A DNA stretch of 64,000 nt from Paenarthrobacter nitroguajacolicus (GTDB lineage: Bacteria; Actinomycetota; Actinomycetes; Actinomycetales; Micrococcaceae), in NCBI RefSeq assembly GCF_007786235.1, contig NZ_VNFK01000019.1:1-64000 (forward strand), read 5' to 3'. The notes under the pieces are model-generated. The model was not told the origin of the DNA. It searched no databases and worked only from the letters and a program-made list of their open reading frames with translations. How positions within the stretch are numbered: position 1 is the stretch's first letter; every line of letters starts with the position of its first letter. The position numbers and the translations under genes are program-made. Shown in pieces: positions 7,168-16,608 of this stretch.

Positions 7168-9343
7168 GGTCAGGCGGTCTTCGGGTGGCTTTCTCCGGTG
7201 GCTTCTGAAGATCCGCCCGCTCCACAAGCTCTGACATCCACGGACGTTGACCATGGTGGATTGTGAGGCCTTCCGGTATGCCGTACACGGTGGACTCCGT
7301 TCCGGAGGCATCAATAGTGATCCGGGCATCGCCCATGGGGGCGTTGCTGATGTGGAGGTCTCCGAAGGAACGGGGCAGAACGGGGTCCAGCCAGATGCCG
7401 CCAAGGGAGATGTGGGTGTCGTACCGCATCAGGCTGGTGACCACGTGGATGGGAGTGGTGGCAGCCCATGCCTGTGGGGAACAGGCTGTGGGGTACGGCA
7501 CGGGCTCCCTGAACTGTTGGCGGTCAAAGCCGCAGAAGAGTTCGGGGAGCCGGCCGCCGGAGTACTCGGCGGCTTCCAGCAACGCGGTGCCGATGCGTTG
7601 GGCTTCTTCAACGAAGCCGTAACGAAGGAGCCCGGACATGATCAGGGCATTGTCATGGGGCCAGACCGAACCATTGTGGTAGCTCGCAGGGTTGTAGGCG
7701 CCCATTGTGCTGGCTAGTGTCCTGACTCCCCATCCACTGAACATCTCTGGAGACATCAGGTGCTCCACCACGGACGGGGCCTTGTCGTCATCAATCAGGC
7801 CAAACCAAAGGCAATGGCCCATGTTGGAAGCGCACGCATCAACGGGCCGCTTGTCGCGGTCCAGGGCAACGGCGTAGTAGCCCTTGTCCGGGAGCCAAAA
7901 CTCATCGTTGAACTTTTGCTTGAGACGATCCGCGCGTTCCCGCAGCTCGGATGCCAAAGCGTGGTCGCCGTCGTCGTAAGCCATCCAGGCCCGCGCCACA
8001 TAAGCGCCGTGGACGTACGCCTGGACTTCGCACAGCGCCAGCGGTGGTTCCGCGATGGTGCCGTCCGCGAAGTTGATGCCGTCCCAGGAGTCCTTCCATC
8101 CTTGGTTGATGAGGCCGTGCTCGTTGGGGCGGCCATATTCCACGAAGCCGTCACCATCGCGGTCGCCGTAGTCGCTGATCCATTGAAGCGCGCGGTCGGC
8201 GTTGGGGAGCAGCGCGGAAATGGTGTCCTTGCCAAAGCCCCAGCGGCTCACCGAGCCCAGGACTACGACGAACAGCGGGGTAGCGTCCACGCTGCCGTAG
8301 TAGGCGGACTTCCCACCGAGTGCTTGGCCGCTGCTGACGTCCAGCCGCACCTCGTGCAGGATCTTGCCGGGTTCCTCTTCCGTGGCCGTGTTCACCACGC
8401 TCCCTTGGCGGTCGGCCAAAGTGCGCAGGGTACCCAGGGCCAGGGAAGGATCAACGGGCAGTGCCATTTCTGAAGCCCAGAGGGAGTCCCGGCCGAAGAG
8501 CGTCATGAACCACGGCGCTCCCGCGGCCACAACCACACGGTCGGGGTGGTCCGGGTCCTGGATCCTGAGGGCGCCCAGGTCCTCGTAACTCCGGCGGAGG
8601 GTGCGCTCGATGGAACGGTTGCCCACCTGGAGCACCGGTATCTTGGCCACCCACTCTGCCCGACGCCGGTCACTGGGGGACATGTCGCCACGGCCCGGGT
8701 GAGCGAAAGGAATGGACTGTCCGTCCAGTGCAGGCACAACGCTGACCCGTGTGCTCCACTTCCCGTACGGCGGAATACTTGTCCGGAATCCCAAGGCTTT
8801 GGCGCCGACACCAGCTCCCTCGGCGCGGATTGTCACGCTCTTCCGCACGCCTTCCCACTGCCCGCGGATTTCCAGGGAGTCGTTCTCCAGGCGCCGGGTT
8901 TCTTTCCATTCACGCGTGATCCGGGCTTCCTTAACTTCAAAGAGATCCGCGAAGTCTGCCTCAACTGTCAACGTGATGCTGCATTCTGCTGCTTGGCTTG
9001 AGTAGTTCCGGATGGTGATTTCCTCAAGGATGCCCGCTCCGACTTCGCGCAACCTCTCAACCAACAGGGGACTGTCCGCGTAACCATCCGAGCGGGGAAC
9101 CCGGCCCGCAAAGAGGGCGCGGTAAGGCTCCCGGGTTTCTGCTGCCAGGGGTTCGATCATCTGACCGTTGATGGTCAGCTCCCATCGGGAAAGTATCCGG
9201 GTGTCCAGGTGGAAGACGCCGTGGGGAAGTTCGGAGTGAATGTCTCCGTTGGCGGAGGAAATGCAGAAGGACGAGCCTTCCACCAACGTGACCGTTCCCG
9301 TTCCCAGCGGCCCCGCTGCGGTGTCGGCATTCCATCCAGCCAC
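7148..9343 (-). CDS. Glycogen-debranching-enzyme-like amylo-alpha-1,6-glucosidase
   Basis: 731 residues from the GTG at 9343, which has AAGGAG upstream; a GTG at 9361 would add six residues. The N-terminal part (FCISSANGDIHSELPHGVF, DTRILSRWELTING) is the bacterial GDE N-terminal beta domain. The C-terminal (alpha/alpha)6 domain carries APWFMTLFGRDSLWASEM, INQGWKDSWDGI and NGSVWPHDNALI, typical of the family. It acts on alpha-1,6-linked glucan or a related glycoside; it is cytoplasmic, as no signal peptide is seen. It stands alone, with no glycogen genes near, so the true substrate is open. Bacterial proteins of this type are often annotated only by homology. Confidence 0.87.
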   Translation of the reverse strand: MAGWNADTAAGPLGTGTVTLVEGSSFCISSANGDIHSELPHGVFHLDTRILSRWELTINGQMIEPLAAETREPYRALFAGRVPRSDGYADSPLLVERLREVGAGILEEITIRNYSSQAAECSITLTVEADFADLFEVKEARITREWKETRRLENDSLEIRGQWEGVRKSVTIRAEGAGVGAKALGFRTSIPPYGKWSTRVSVVPALDGQSIPFAHPGRGDMSPSDRRRAEWVAKIPVLQVGNRSIERTLRRSYEDLGALRIQDPDHPDRVVVAAGAPWFMTLFGRDSLWASEMALPVDPSLALGTLRTLADRQGSVVNTATEEEPGKILHEVRLDVSSGQALGGKSAYYGSVDATPLFVVVLGSVSRWGFGKDTISALLPNADRALQWISDYGDRDGDGFVEYGRPNEHGLINQGWKDSWDGINFADGTIAEPPLALCEVQAYVHGAYVARAWMAYDDGDHALASELRERADRLKQKFNDEFWLPDKGYYAVALDRDKRPVDACASNMGHCLWFGLIDDDKAPSVVEHLMSPEMFSGWGVRTLASTMGAYNPASYHNGSVWPHDNALIMSGLLRYGFVEEAQRIGTALLEAAEYSGGRLPELFCGFDRQQFREPVPYPTACSPQAWAATTPIHVVTSLMRYDTHISLGGIWLDPVLPRSFGDLHISNAPMGDARITIDASGTESTVYGIPEGLTIHHGQRPWMSELVERADLQKPPEKATRRPPDLTGWRL

Positions 9344-9624
9344 TTTGATGCTCCTTACCACTGAGCTTGCGGATCGCTTGAGCTTGGCGCCCGCTGCGCG
9401 GGGCGGCCTGCTGCAAGGATGTAACCGACGCTACGCCGGAGAGCGTGCGGGCACCAGAGGTGGGCAGTTCTCAAGTCCTTTTGCGAAGAGAATGACCTGT
9501 TGGAAACTCAGAGTTAATCTTTCTCCCGGTTGCTCACGGGTTGAAGAGGGCTATAGTGAGGGAACAGGACATTCGCTGATGCAGCCCGGCGGCCCGCTTT
9601 TCTTCCGACGCCGGAGGCCCCGCA

Positions 9625-9963
9625 ATGACCGACACCCAAATCAGCAGCTTCATGCGCGACTGCGTGGTGTTCGAGGACGACACTGAGAAGGGCCTGGACT
9701 TTGACACCTTCTATGGCCTCTACATCAGTTGGTGCGTTCTCGGGCGCAAGATCCCCATCCCCGATTCCGCTTTCAAAACTGCCCTGACCCTCGAAGGCAT
9801 CAAGCCCATCAAGGAAAACGGCCGGCGGATCTATCCGGGCCTGAGCATGGTGGGACCTGCCGCGAGGGACTACGTAATAAACGCCGTTCCCATGTGGACG
9901 GAGACCGCCACCGATCTCCAGGTTTCAGAGATCCGCCAGGAAGCTGTGGCTTCCATCGCCTGA
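9625..9963 (+). CDS. Hypothetical protein with a primase-C-terminus-like helical module
   Basis: 112 residues, starting eight bases after GGAGG. It has no membrane segment or signal peptide. The middle (TFYGLYISWCVLGRKIPIPDSAFKTAL, then GIKPIKENGRRIYPGLSMVG) resembles the small winged-helix module found at the end of some phage and plasmid primase-helicases, where a WC motif precedes a RxFxxAL helix. That likeness is from pattern memory and has not been searched. It stands alone between a debranching enzyme and photolyase, with its own promoter region of about 260 bp upstream. Whether it is a stand-alone DNA-binding protein or a relic of a mobile element cannot be decided here. Confidence 0.7.
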   Translation: MTDTQISSFMRDCVVFEDDTEKGLDFDTFYGLYISWCVLGRKIPIPDSAFKTALTLEGIKPIKENGRRIYPGLSMVGPAARDYVINAVPMWTETATDLQVSEIRQEAVASIA

Positions 9964-10066
9964 CCCACTCGCCTGACCCGCTCGACAGTGAGCGTCCAGC
10001 CCATGCCCCTAGGATTCAATAGGGGTGTGGGCTGTTCCCATTTCCGGGTCCGTTGAAAGGAAGTAT

Positions 10067-11458
10067 GTGAAGCCGTCCATCGTATGGTTCCGTGACGACC
10101 TGCGCGTCGCCGACAACCCGGCCTTGCGCGCAGCTGTTGACGACGGCGCGGCAGTAGCCCTTTACGTCCTTGACGAAGAATCGCCAGGCATTCGCCCGCA
10201 CGGTGGTGCGGCGCGCTGGTGGCTGCACCATTCGCTGGCCTCGCTCCGTGGGGACCTCGACGCCCTCGGGATCCCTTTGTTGCTGCGGCGCGGACCCGCG
10301 GCCGACGTCGTACAGAAGACCACGACGGCGATTGGTGCCGGAGCGCTGTACTGGAACCGCCGGTACGGCGCCGCAGAGAGAACGGTCGACGCCGGCATCA
10401 AGACCTGGGCGGGCGACTCTGGACTGCACGTGTCCAGTTTTCAAGCCTCCCTCCTGCACGAGCCCTGGGAAGTGACCACCAAGACCGGCGGGCAGTACAA
10501 GGTCTTCACCCCTTTCTGGCGCACCATCTCCGCGCAGGACTTCCGTGAGCCGTTGCCTGCGCCCGTCGCGGGCCATGGGTTCACGGGTGAATTGCCCGCC
10601 TATGACCAGTTGGAGTCATGGCACCTCCTGCCCACCACACCGGACTGGTCGGCGGGACTGGCGGAGGCTTGGACGCCGGGTTCGGCTGCAGGCCATCAAC
10701 GGCTTGCCGAGTTCGTGGGCAACGGGCTGGGCGAATACAGCGAAGGGCGCAACCGGCCGGATACGGACGGAAGCAGCAGGCTCTCCCCGTACTTGCGCTG
10801 GGGTGAGCTCAGCCCGTTCGAGGTGTGGCACGCCCTGGGTTCCAAACGCTCGGAGAGCTCCTCGATTTACGCCTCCGAATTGGGGTGGCGAGAATTTTGC
10901 TGGCACCAGTATTTCCATAACCCGCAGCTGGCCACCGCCAACCTTCGCCCCGAATTCGATAGGTTCCCGTGGGCCTGGCCGGGAAGTAACGGCAGTCAAG
11001 GGAAGCACCCCGGCCACCAGACCGCACCCCAGGAGCTGCGCGCCTGGCAGCAGGGCCGTACCGGGTTCCCCATGGTGGACGCCGGTCAGCGGCAGCTATG
11101 GCACACGGGGTGGATGCATAACCGCGTGCGCATGGTGGCGGCGAGTTTCCTGGTGAAGAACCTTGGTATTCATTGGCAGCTCGGCGAGCAATGGTTCTGG
11201 GACACCCTGGTGGACGCGGATCCGGCGTCGAATCCGGCCAACTGGCAATGGGTGGCGGGCTCCGGGGCTGACGCCTCCCCGTTCTTCAGGATCTTCAACC
11301 CGGAGGCCCAGCGAACCAAGTTCGATCCGCAGGGCAAATACATCGCCCATTGGATCCCCGAGTTCGGCACGCCCGACTATGCCGAGGAGATCGTGGATCT
11401 CAAGACCACCAGGGCCGAGGCGCTGGAGGCGTACAAGGGGATGAAGGAAGTCCACTAG
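10067..11458 (+). CDS. phrB: Deoxyribodipyrimidine photolyase
   Basis: 463 residues. The N-terminal photolyase domain starts with IVWFRDDLRVADNPAL and holds the antenna-pigment fold. The C-terminal FAD domain is complete: GRNRPDTDGSSRLSPYLRWGELSP, GWREFCWHQYF, MHNRVRMVAASFLVKNL, and DADPASNPANWQWVAGSGADASPFFRIFNP. The enzyme repairs cyclobutane pyrimidine dimers with blue light. The GTG at 10067 (MKPSIVWF) with AAGGAAG upstream gives the family start; the longer frame has no support. It is a single-gene unit followed by a hairpin. A cryptochrome is possible from sequence alone, but the conserved Trp/Asn pattern favours class I CPD photolyase. Confidence 0.95.
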   Translation: MKPSIVWFRDDLRVADNPALRAAVDDGAAVALYVLDEESPGIRPHGGAARWWLHHSLASLRGDLDALGIPLLLRRGPAADVVQKTTTAIGAGALYWNRRYGAAERTVDAGIKTWAGDSGLHVSSFQASLLHEPWEVTTKTGGQYKVFTPFWRTISAQDFREPLPAPVAGHGFTGELPAYDQLESWHLLPTTPDWSAGLAEAWTPGSAAGHQRLAEFVGNGLGEYSEGRNRPDTDGSSRLSPYLRWGELSPFEVWHALGSKRSESSSIYASELGWREFCWHQYFHNPQLATANLRPEFDRFPWAWPGSNGSQGKHPGHQTAPQELRAWQQGRTGFPMVDAGQRQLWHTGWMHNRVRMVAASFLVKNLGIHWQLGEQWFWDTLVDADPASNPANWQWVAGSGADASPFFRIFNPEAQRTKFDPQGKYIAHWIPEFGTPDYAEEIVDLKTTRAEALEAYKGMKEVH

Positions 11459-11474
11459 CCGCTCCACAAGCAAT

Positions 11475-11496
11475 AGGGCGGCGGAAAAACCGCCCT
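11475..11496 (+). terminator. Hairpin after photolyase
   Basis: AGGGCGG and CCGCCCT pair perfectly around an A-rich 8-base loop, 17 bases after the photolyase stop. No long T run follows, so it is a weak intrinsic terminator. Confidence 0.55.
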
Positions 11497-11628
11497 CTGG
11501 AAATTAGTAGGAAGTCCGAGTATATTCGGGTTCAGAGATGACCTGGATCACAGTTGGTCACGTTCCCCGCAGCGGTCCCAGCACCCAGCGGCACGGCAGT
11601 CATTCACGATGCAAAGGAGCATTCCACC

Positions 11629-13128
11629 ATGGTGCGCGAGCTTTCACACTACGTAGACGGCCAAAGGATCGACGGCACATCGGGCCGCTTCAGCGACGTC
11701 TACGATCCCTGCACGGGCGAAGTCCAGGCCCGGCTTCCGCTGGCCAGCGCCGACGAGGTTCGCAACGCCGTCGCAAATGCCGAGAAGGGCCAGCTCGAAT
11801 GGGCGGCGATGAACCCGCAACGCCGGGGACGCATCCTGCTCAAGTTCGTGGATCTGGTCAATGAGAACATGGACGAGCTCGCCAGGTTGTTGTCCTCGGA
11901 ACACGGCAAGACGTTTGCGGATGCCAAGGGCGACATTCAGCGTGGAATCGAAGTTGTCGAGTTCTCCGCCGGGGCACCGCACCTGCTCAAGGGCGAATTC
12001 TCGGACAACGCCGGCCAGGGGATCGACGTCCACTCGCTGCGCCAGCCCTTGGGTGTCGTCGCAGGCATCACGCCATTCAACTTCCCGGCCATGATCCCGT
12101 TGTGGAAGTCCGGCCCGGCGCTCGCGGCCGGCAATGCCTTCATCCTGAAGCCCTCGGAACGGGACCCCTCTGTTCCGTTGCGCCTCGCCGAGCTCTACAG
12201 CGAAGCCGGCGTGCCGAACGGTGTCTTCAACGTCATCAACGGTGACAAGGAAGCCGTGGATGCGCTGCTTGAAGACCCGCGCGTCAAGGCCATCGGCTTT
12301 GTGGGCTCCACGCCCATCGCCCAGTACATCTATGCCACGGCAGCTGCGCACGGAAAGCGCGCGCAGTGCTTTGGTGGGGCGAAGAACCACATGGTGATCA
12401 TGCCCGACGCCGACCTCGACATGGCTGCCGACGCCCTGATCGGTGCCGGGTACGGTTCCGCAGGCGAACGCTGCATGGCCATCTCCGTAGCGGTGCCCGT
12501 TGGCCAGGAAACGGCCGACGCCTTGATGGCCAAGCTGACCGAACGCGTCAAGGACCTGAAGGTGGGCCACAGCCTGGACAAGGACTCCGACTTCGGGCCG
12601 GTCGTAGCGCAGTCTGCCAAGGAACGCATCGAGGGCTACATCCAGTCCGGCGTGGACGAAGGCGCAACCCTGGTCACCGATGGGCGCGGACTCACCGTGG
12701 ACGGCTATGACGGGGGCTTCTGGGTGGGCCCCACGCTGTTCGATAACGTCACCAAGGACATGAAGATCTACAAGGAAGAGATCTTCGGACCCGTCCTCAG
12801 CGTGCTCCGCGCAACTGACTACGACGAAGCGCTCAGGCTCTGCAGCGAGCACGAGTTCGGTAACGGCGTCGCAATTTTCACCCGCGACGGCGACTCCGCC
12901 CGCGACTTCGCCAGCCGCGTCGAGGTGGGCATGGTGGGCATCAACGTGCCCATCCCCGTCCCGATTGCCTACTACACGTTCGGCGGTTGGAAGGCGTCCG
13001 GCTTCGGCGACCTGAACCAGCACGGCGCCGACGCCTTCCGCTTCTACACCAAGACCAAGACCGTGACGTCGCGGTGGCCCTCCGGCATCCGCCAGGGCGC
13101 CAGCTTCATCATGCCGGCAGGCAGCTGA
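11629..13128 (+). CDS. mmsA: Methylmalonate-semialdehyde dehydrogenase (CoA-acylating)
   Basis: 499 residues. The aldehyde dehydrogenase fold is complete, with GITPFNFPAMIP, the NAD-binding KPSERDP and GFVGSTP, and the family mark GAKNHMVIMPDADLDMAADALIGAGYGSAGERCMA, in which the catalytic Cys lies after GER. It converts methylmalonate semialdehyde to propionyl-CoA in valine, and possibly inositol, breakdown. The ATG at 11629 has AAAGGAG ten bases upstream. Its stop overlaps the next start (TGATG), opening a four-gene valine operon. No inositol genes are adjacent, so the valine role is favoured. Confidence 0.95.
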   Translation: MVRELSHYVDGQRIDGTSGRFSDVYDPCTGEVQARLPLASADEVRNAVANAEKGQLEWAAMNPQRRGRILLKFVDLVNENMDELARLLSSEHGKTFADAKGDIQRGIEVVEFSAGAPHLLKGEFSDNAGQGIDVHSLRQPLGVVAGITPFNFPAMIPLWKSGPALAAGNAFILKPSERDPSVPLRLAELYSEAGVPNGVFNVINGDKEAVDALLEDPRVKAIGFVGSTPIAQYIYATAAAHGKRAQCFGGAKNHMVIMPDADLDMAADALIGAGYGSAGERCMAISVAVPVGQETADALMAKLTERVKDLKVGHSLDKDSDFGPVVAQSAKERIEGYIQSGVDEGATLVTDGRGLTVDGYDGGFWVGPTLFDNVTKDMKIYKEEIFGPVLSVLRATDYDEALRLCSEHEFGNGVAIFTRDGDSARDFASRVEVGMVGINVPIPVPIAYYTFGGWKASGFGDLNQHGADAFRFYTKTKTVTSRWPSGIRQGASFIMPAGS

Positions 13129-14192
13129 TGGGGGCTGGGGAGACAGAAGACGAGGTCCTCTTCGAACGCCGCGGCCACCTTGGCATCGTGACGCTCAACC
13201 GCCCCAAGGCAGTCAATGCATTGAATGCCGGCATGGTGAAAGCCATGCTCCGGCAGTTGACCGCCTGGACGGACGACGACGCGATTGCCACGGTCCTGGT
13301 GCGTGGCGCCGGGGACCGCGGGCTATGCGCCGGCGGCGACATCGTAGCCATCTATAAGGACATGTTGCACGGCGGCACGGAGACGGCCGAATTCTGGGCG
13401 GACGAGTACCGGCTGAATGCTTTGATAGCCCACTATCCCAAGCCCTACGTGGCCTTCATGGATGGGCTGGTCCTGGGAGGGGGCGTTGGCGTCTCGGCCC
13501 ACGGCTCGGTCCGTGTCGTCACTGAGCGGACCCGCACCGGGATGCCGGAAACCACCATCGGTTTCGTGCCCGACGTCGGCGGCACCCTGTTGCTGTCCCG
13601 TTCCCCGGGCGAGGCAGGAACCCACGCTGCATTGACGGGCGCCCACCTGTCCGGCGCGGACGCCCTGTTCCTCGGACTCGCGGACCACTTCGTGCCGTCC
13701 GAAAGCCTCCCCGCGCTGGCTGAAGCGTTGGAAAGCTCGACGGCGGAGGCCGCCGTCGAGCGCTATGCCCAAGCGGCGCCGGACTCGGCGCTGGCGGGAC
13801 AGCAGGAGTGGATCGACGCCGCCTACGCACACGACGATGCCGAGGAAATCGTGCGGAGCCTTCGTTCCGGTTCCGCCGAGGCTGTTGCTGCCGCTGACAC
13901 CATAGAGGCGAAATCGCCCACCTCGGTGAAAGTCGCTCTGGAGTCGCTGCGGAGGGTCCGGGGGCTTTCCCTCGAGGAAGCGCTGGACCAGGAATACCGT
14001 GTTGGGCTGCGGTGCCTGGCCGGGCCTGACTTCCGCGAGGGGATTCGCGCGCAGGTGGTGGACAAGGACCGCAACCCCCAATGGAAACCGGCCACGCTCG
14101 CAGAAGTGCAGCCGTCCGACGTCGAGGGCTACTTTGCGACGCTGGGCGACCGTGAGCTGGGGCTTGCAGCCAGTCCAGTCCAGTCGAATTGA
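13128..14192 (+). CDS. 3-hydroxyisobutyryl-CoA hydrolase
   Basis: 354 residues of the crotonase fold. LFERRGHLGIVTLNRPKAVNALN opens it and GLCAGGDIVAIY marks the oxyanion pocket. The hydrolase-specific stretch is GLVLGGGVGVSAHGSVRVVTERTRTGMPETTIGFVPDVGGT, in which the acidic residues replace the hydratase pattern. A C-terminal EEALDQEYRVGLRC region is typical of HIBYL-CoA hydrolases. It frees 3-hydroxyisobutyrate from its CoA ester in valine catabolism. The start ATG overlaps the mmsA stop, and mmsB follows directly, which supports this name over a general enoyl-CoA hydratase. Confidence 0.9.
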   Translation: MGAGETEDEVLFERRGHLGIVTLNRPKAVNALNAGMVKAMLRQLTAWTDDDAIATVLVRGAGDRGLCAGGDIVAIYKDMLHGGTETAEFWADEYRLNALIAHYPKPYVAFMDGLVLGGGVGVSAHGSVRVVTERTRTGMPETTIGFVPDVGGTLLLSRSPGEAGTHAALTGAHLSGADALFLGLADHFVPSESLPALAEALESSTAEAAVERYAQAAPDSALAGQQEWIDAAYAHDDAEEIVRSLRSGSAEAVAAADTIEAKSPTSVKVALESLRRVRGLSLEEALDQEYRVGLRCLAGPDFREGIRAQVVDKDRNPQWKPATLAEVQPSDVEGYFATLGDRELGLAASPVQSN

Positions 14193-14203
14193 AGGAGACG
14201 AGC

Positions 14204-15145
14204 ATGACGGAGAACGCAGCCATGTCAGATATCCAAGCCCCGGCAACGGGACTCATCGCTTTCCTCGGTCTCGGCCACATGGGTGGACCCATGGCGGCGA
14301 ACCTGATCAAAGCCGGACACGACGTTGTTGGCTACGACCCCGTTCCCGCGGCGGTTGAAGCAGCGTTGGCCCACGGGATTCCCATGGCTTCCACGGCACA
14401 TGAGGCTGCGGCGGAGGCTGCCGTGGTGTTGACCATGCTGCCCAGCGGCAAGCATGTACTGGACGCCTATCGCGGAGTGGACGGGCCAGGGCTGTTGAGC
14501 GTCGCCGGGCCGAACACCCTGTTCCTGGACTGCTCCACCATCAACGTGGACGAAGCCCGGGAAGCCGCGGCGATCGCTGTGGAAGCCGGGCACCGGTCCG
14601 TGGACGCCCCGGTTTCCGGCGGTGTGGTGGGAGCCGAAGCGGGCACGTTGACCTTCATGGTGGGCGCCTTGCCGGAGGACTTTGAGACCGTCAAGCCCAT
14701 CCTCGAACTCATGGGAAAGCGGATAGTCCATTGCGGTGACCACGGGGCCGGCCAGGCAGCGAAGGTCTGCAACAACATGATCCTGGGTGTGTCCATGATT
14801 GCCGTTGCGGAGGCCTTCGTGCTCGGCGAGAAGCTCGGGCTGACGCATCAGGCGTTGTTCGACGTCGCCTCCAACGCATCCGGGCAATGTTGGGCACTGA
14901 CCACCAACTGCCCCGTTCCGGGACCGGTGCCCACCAGTCCCGCCAACCGCGACTACCAGCCGGGTTTCGCCGGTGCGTTGATGGCCAAGGACCTGCGTCT
15001 GGCACTCAACGCCTTGGAAAGCACTGGTGTTGCGGCGGAGATGGGACCGCTGGCGTCGCGTATTTACGATGCTTTTGCCGCCGGCGAGGGTGCCGGCAGG
15101 GATTTCTCCGGCATCATTACGGAGATCCGCGACAAGTCCGTGTGA
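14204..15145 (+). CDS. mmsB: 3-hydroxyisobutyrate dehydrogenase
   Basis: 313 residues. The NAD-binding start is [22 protein letters not shown], followed by the substrate signature [21 protein letters not shown] and the catalytic Lys in [15 protein letters not shown]. The C-terminal [15 protein letters not shown] is typical. It oxidises 3-hydroxyisobutyrate to methylmalonate semialdehyde, the substrate of mmsA upstream. The ATG at 14204 has AAGGAG six bases before it, so I use it rather than the TTG at 14189. Confidence 0.95.
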   Translation: MTENAAMSDIQAPATGLIAFLGLGHMGGPMAANLIKAGHDVVGYDPVPAAVEAALAHGIPMASTAHEAAAEAAVVLTMLPSGKHVLDAYRGVDGPGLLSVAGPNTLFLDCSTINVDEAREAAAIAVEAGHRSVDAPVSGGVVGAEAGTLTFMVGALPEDFETVKPILELMGKRIVHCGDHGAGQAAKVCNNMILGVSMIAVAEAFVLGEKLGLTHQALFDVASNASGQCWALTTNCPVPGPVPTSPANRDYQPGFAGALMAKDLRLALNALESTGVAAEMGPLASRIYDAFAAGEGAGRDFSGIITEIRDKSV

Positions 15146-15188
15146 GAGGTTGAGCTGTGTACATGAGGTTTTTGACGAGAGGGAGAGC

Positions 15189-15968
15189 ATGACGGAGCAG
15201 TACCAGAACATCGTGGTGGAAAGTCGGGGCCGCGTTGGCCTGGTGACCCTGAACCGGCCGGAAGCGCTGAATGCGCTGAACACGGCACTCATGAATGAAC
15301 TCGTGGATGCTGTGACGGCCATGGACACCGACCCGGAGGTGGGGGCCGTGGTGATCACGGGCTCCGCCAAGGCGTTCGCTGCCGGGGCCGACATCAAGGA
15401 AATGTCCTCCAACAGCTACATGGACATGTACGCGGCAGACTGGTTCCGTCGGTGGGAGGACCTCACACGCCTCCGTATTCCCGTTATTGCTGCGGTTTCC
15501 GGTTTTGCCCTGGGTGGCGGCTGCGAACTGGCCATGATGGCCGATTTCATCATCGCCGGGGATAACGCCAAGTTCGGCCAGCCGGAGATCAACCTGGGCG
15601 TGATCCCGGGCATGGGCGGTTCCCAGCGGTTGACCCGCGCCGTGGGCAAGGCGAAGGCGATGGACATGGTCCTGACCGGCCGGTTCATGGACGCGGACGA
15701 AGCCGAACGCTCCGGCTTGGTCTCCAGGGTGGTTCCCGCTGCTGAGGTCATCGACGAAGCAATCAAGGCAGCAGAAGTCATCGCGTCCAAGTCCAAGCCC
15801 GCCGCCATGGTGGCCAAGGAAGCAGTGAACGCGGCCTTCGAGATGGGACTGTCCCAAGGGGTTGTCTTCGAACGGAGGGTGTTCCACTCGCTCTTCGCTA
15901 CCGAGGACCAGAAGGAAGGCATGGCGGCGTTCAGCGAGAAGCGCCAACCGGAGTTCAAACACCGGTAA
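15189..15968 (+). CDS. Enoyl-CoA hydratase
   Basis: 259 residues, the usual size of short-chain enoyl-CoA hydratase. Crotonase marks are [24 protein letters not shown], the [15 protein letters not shown] helix with one catalytic Glu, and the second Glu in [20 protein letters not shown]. It hydrates 2-enoyl-CoA, here most likely methacrylyl-CoA in valine breakdown, as the operon holds the other late steps. It follows mmsB by 43 bp with a GAGAGGGAGAG ribosome site. An acyl-CoA dehydrogenase for the step before is not in this operon. Confidence 0.93.
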   Translation: MTEQYQNIVVESRGRVGLVTLNRPEALNALNTALMNELVDAVTAMDTDPEVGAVVITGSAKAFAAGADIKEMSSNSYMDMYAADWFRRWEDLTRLRIPVIAAVSGFALGGGCELAMMADFIIAGDNAKFGQPEINLGVIPGMGGSQRLTRAVGKAKAMDMVLTGRFMDADEAERSGLVSRVVPAAEVIDEAIKAAEVIASKSKPAAMVAKEAVNAAFEMGLSQGVVFERRVFHSLFATEDQKEGMAAFSEKRQPEFKHR

Positions 15969-16030
15969 TTCGCGCGTGTTTTCGGGTGCGGCGGGGATAG
16001 ACTCGGTGCACTTACAAATGGGGAGAGAAC

Positions 16031-16327
16031 ATGTCAACGGAGATCGTTCAGGCTAACCACACTGAAGCATCCACCCAGCCGATCAACCGGCAGGCCCTCG
16101 TAGCCGCCGCAATGGCAGTCGTTGCCCTCGTGGGGCTGTTCTTCGCGGGCATGGCCGTCATCGCGGTCTTCGTCGTTGGGGCAGGACACGTGGCCTTGAA
16201 CCAGATTCAGCAGCGCGGCGAACGGGGACGCGGATTCGCCATTGCCGCTTTGGCTGTGGGTTACGGCATCGGTCTCCTGTCCTTGGGCTCGGCGCTGATC
16301 TTCGCTGTTACTTCCGCAACCCAGTAG
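16031..16327 (+). CDS. Small membrane protein, DUF4190-like
   Basis: 98 residues with two strong membrane segments: about residues 22-48 (AALVAAAMAVVALVGLFFAGM region) and about 70-95 (GFAIAALAVGYGIGLLSLGS region). Between them lies a short charged loop (NQIQQRGERGRG), the arrangement of DUF4190 proteins. The cytosolic N-terminus is short and polar. GGGGAGAG stands before the start. Function unknown; such proteins often sit near signalling or stress genes. It follows the valine operon by 62 bp and may share its transcript. Confidence 0.8.
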   Translation: MSTEIVQANHTEASTQPINRQALVAAAMAVVALVGLFFAGMAVIAVFVVGAGHVALNQIQQRGERGRGFAIAALAVGYGIGLLSLGSALIFAVTSATQ

Positions 16328-16415
16328 GGCGCAGCTCACGCTCCATCCCACGTCACGATTCGGCTGATCGCACCTCCTGTTAAGGGACACGAACAGACGG
16401 ACACGAGGAAAATTC

Positions 16416-16571
16416 ATGACGTGGCAATTCTGCGATGACGATGACTGCCCTGACAGCTGGCACTGGACGAACCTGGCGGGAACTCCCGAGGCCTGCCGCG
16501 GGTCCGATGAACACAGGTCCGCTGAGCAGGAGAACCGCAGAAGGGTTGTCCACTCATACTTCGCGGCGTAG
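16416..16571 (+). CDS. Small Cys- and Trp-containing hypothetical protein
   Basis: A 51-residue open frame beginning MTWQFCDDDDCPDSWHW and ending HSYFAA. GAGGAAA lies five bases before the ATG, a very good ribosome site, and codon use is GC-rich as in its neighbours. It has an acidic cluster and three cysteines (6, 11, 27), which could be metal ligands, but there is no complete motif. It was found by reading the sequence in the gap between the DUF4190 gene and the reductase gene. Real gene likely, function unknown. Confidence 0.55.
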   Translation: MTWQFCDDDDCPDSWHWTNLAGTPEACRGSDEHRSAEQENRRRVVHSYFAA

Positions 16572-16608
16572 GCTCCTGCGGGCCATCACCGCATTCGAGG
16601 AGTGAGTC

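Noticed and set aside
11644-13023. Minus-strand open frame of 459 codons
   Set aside because: Antisense to mmsA; no recognisable domain and typical GC-rich shadow.
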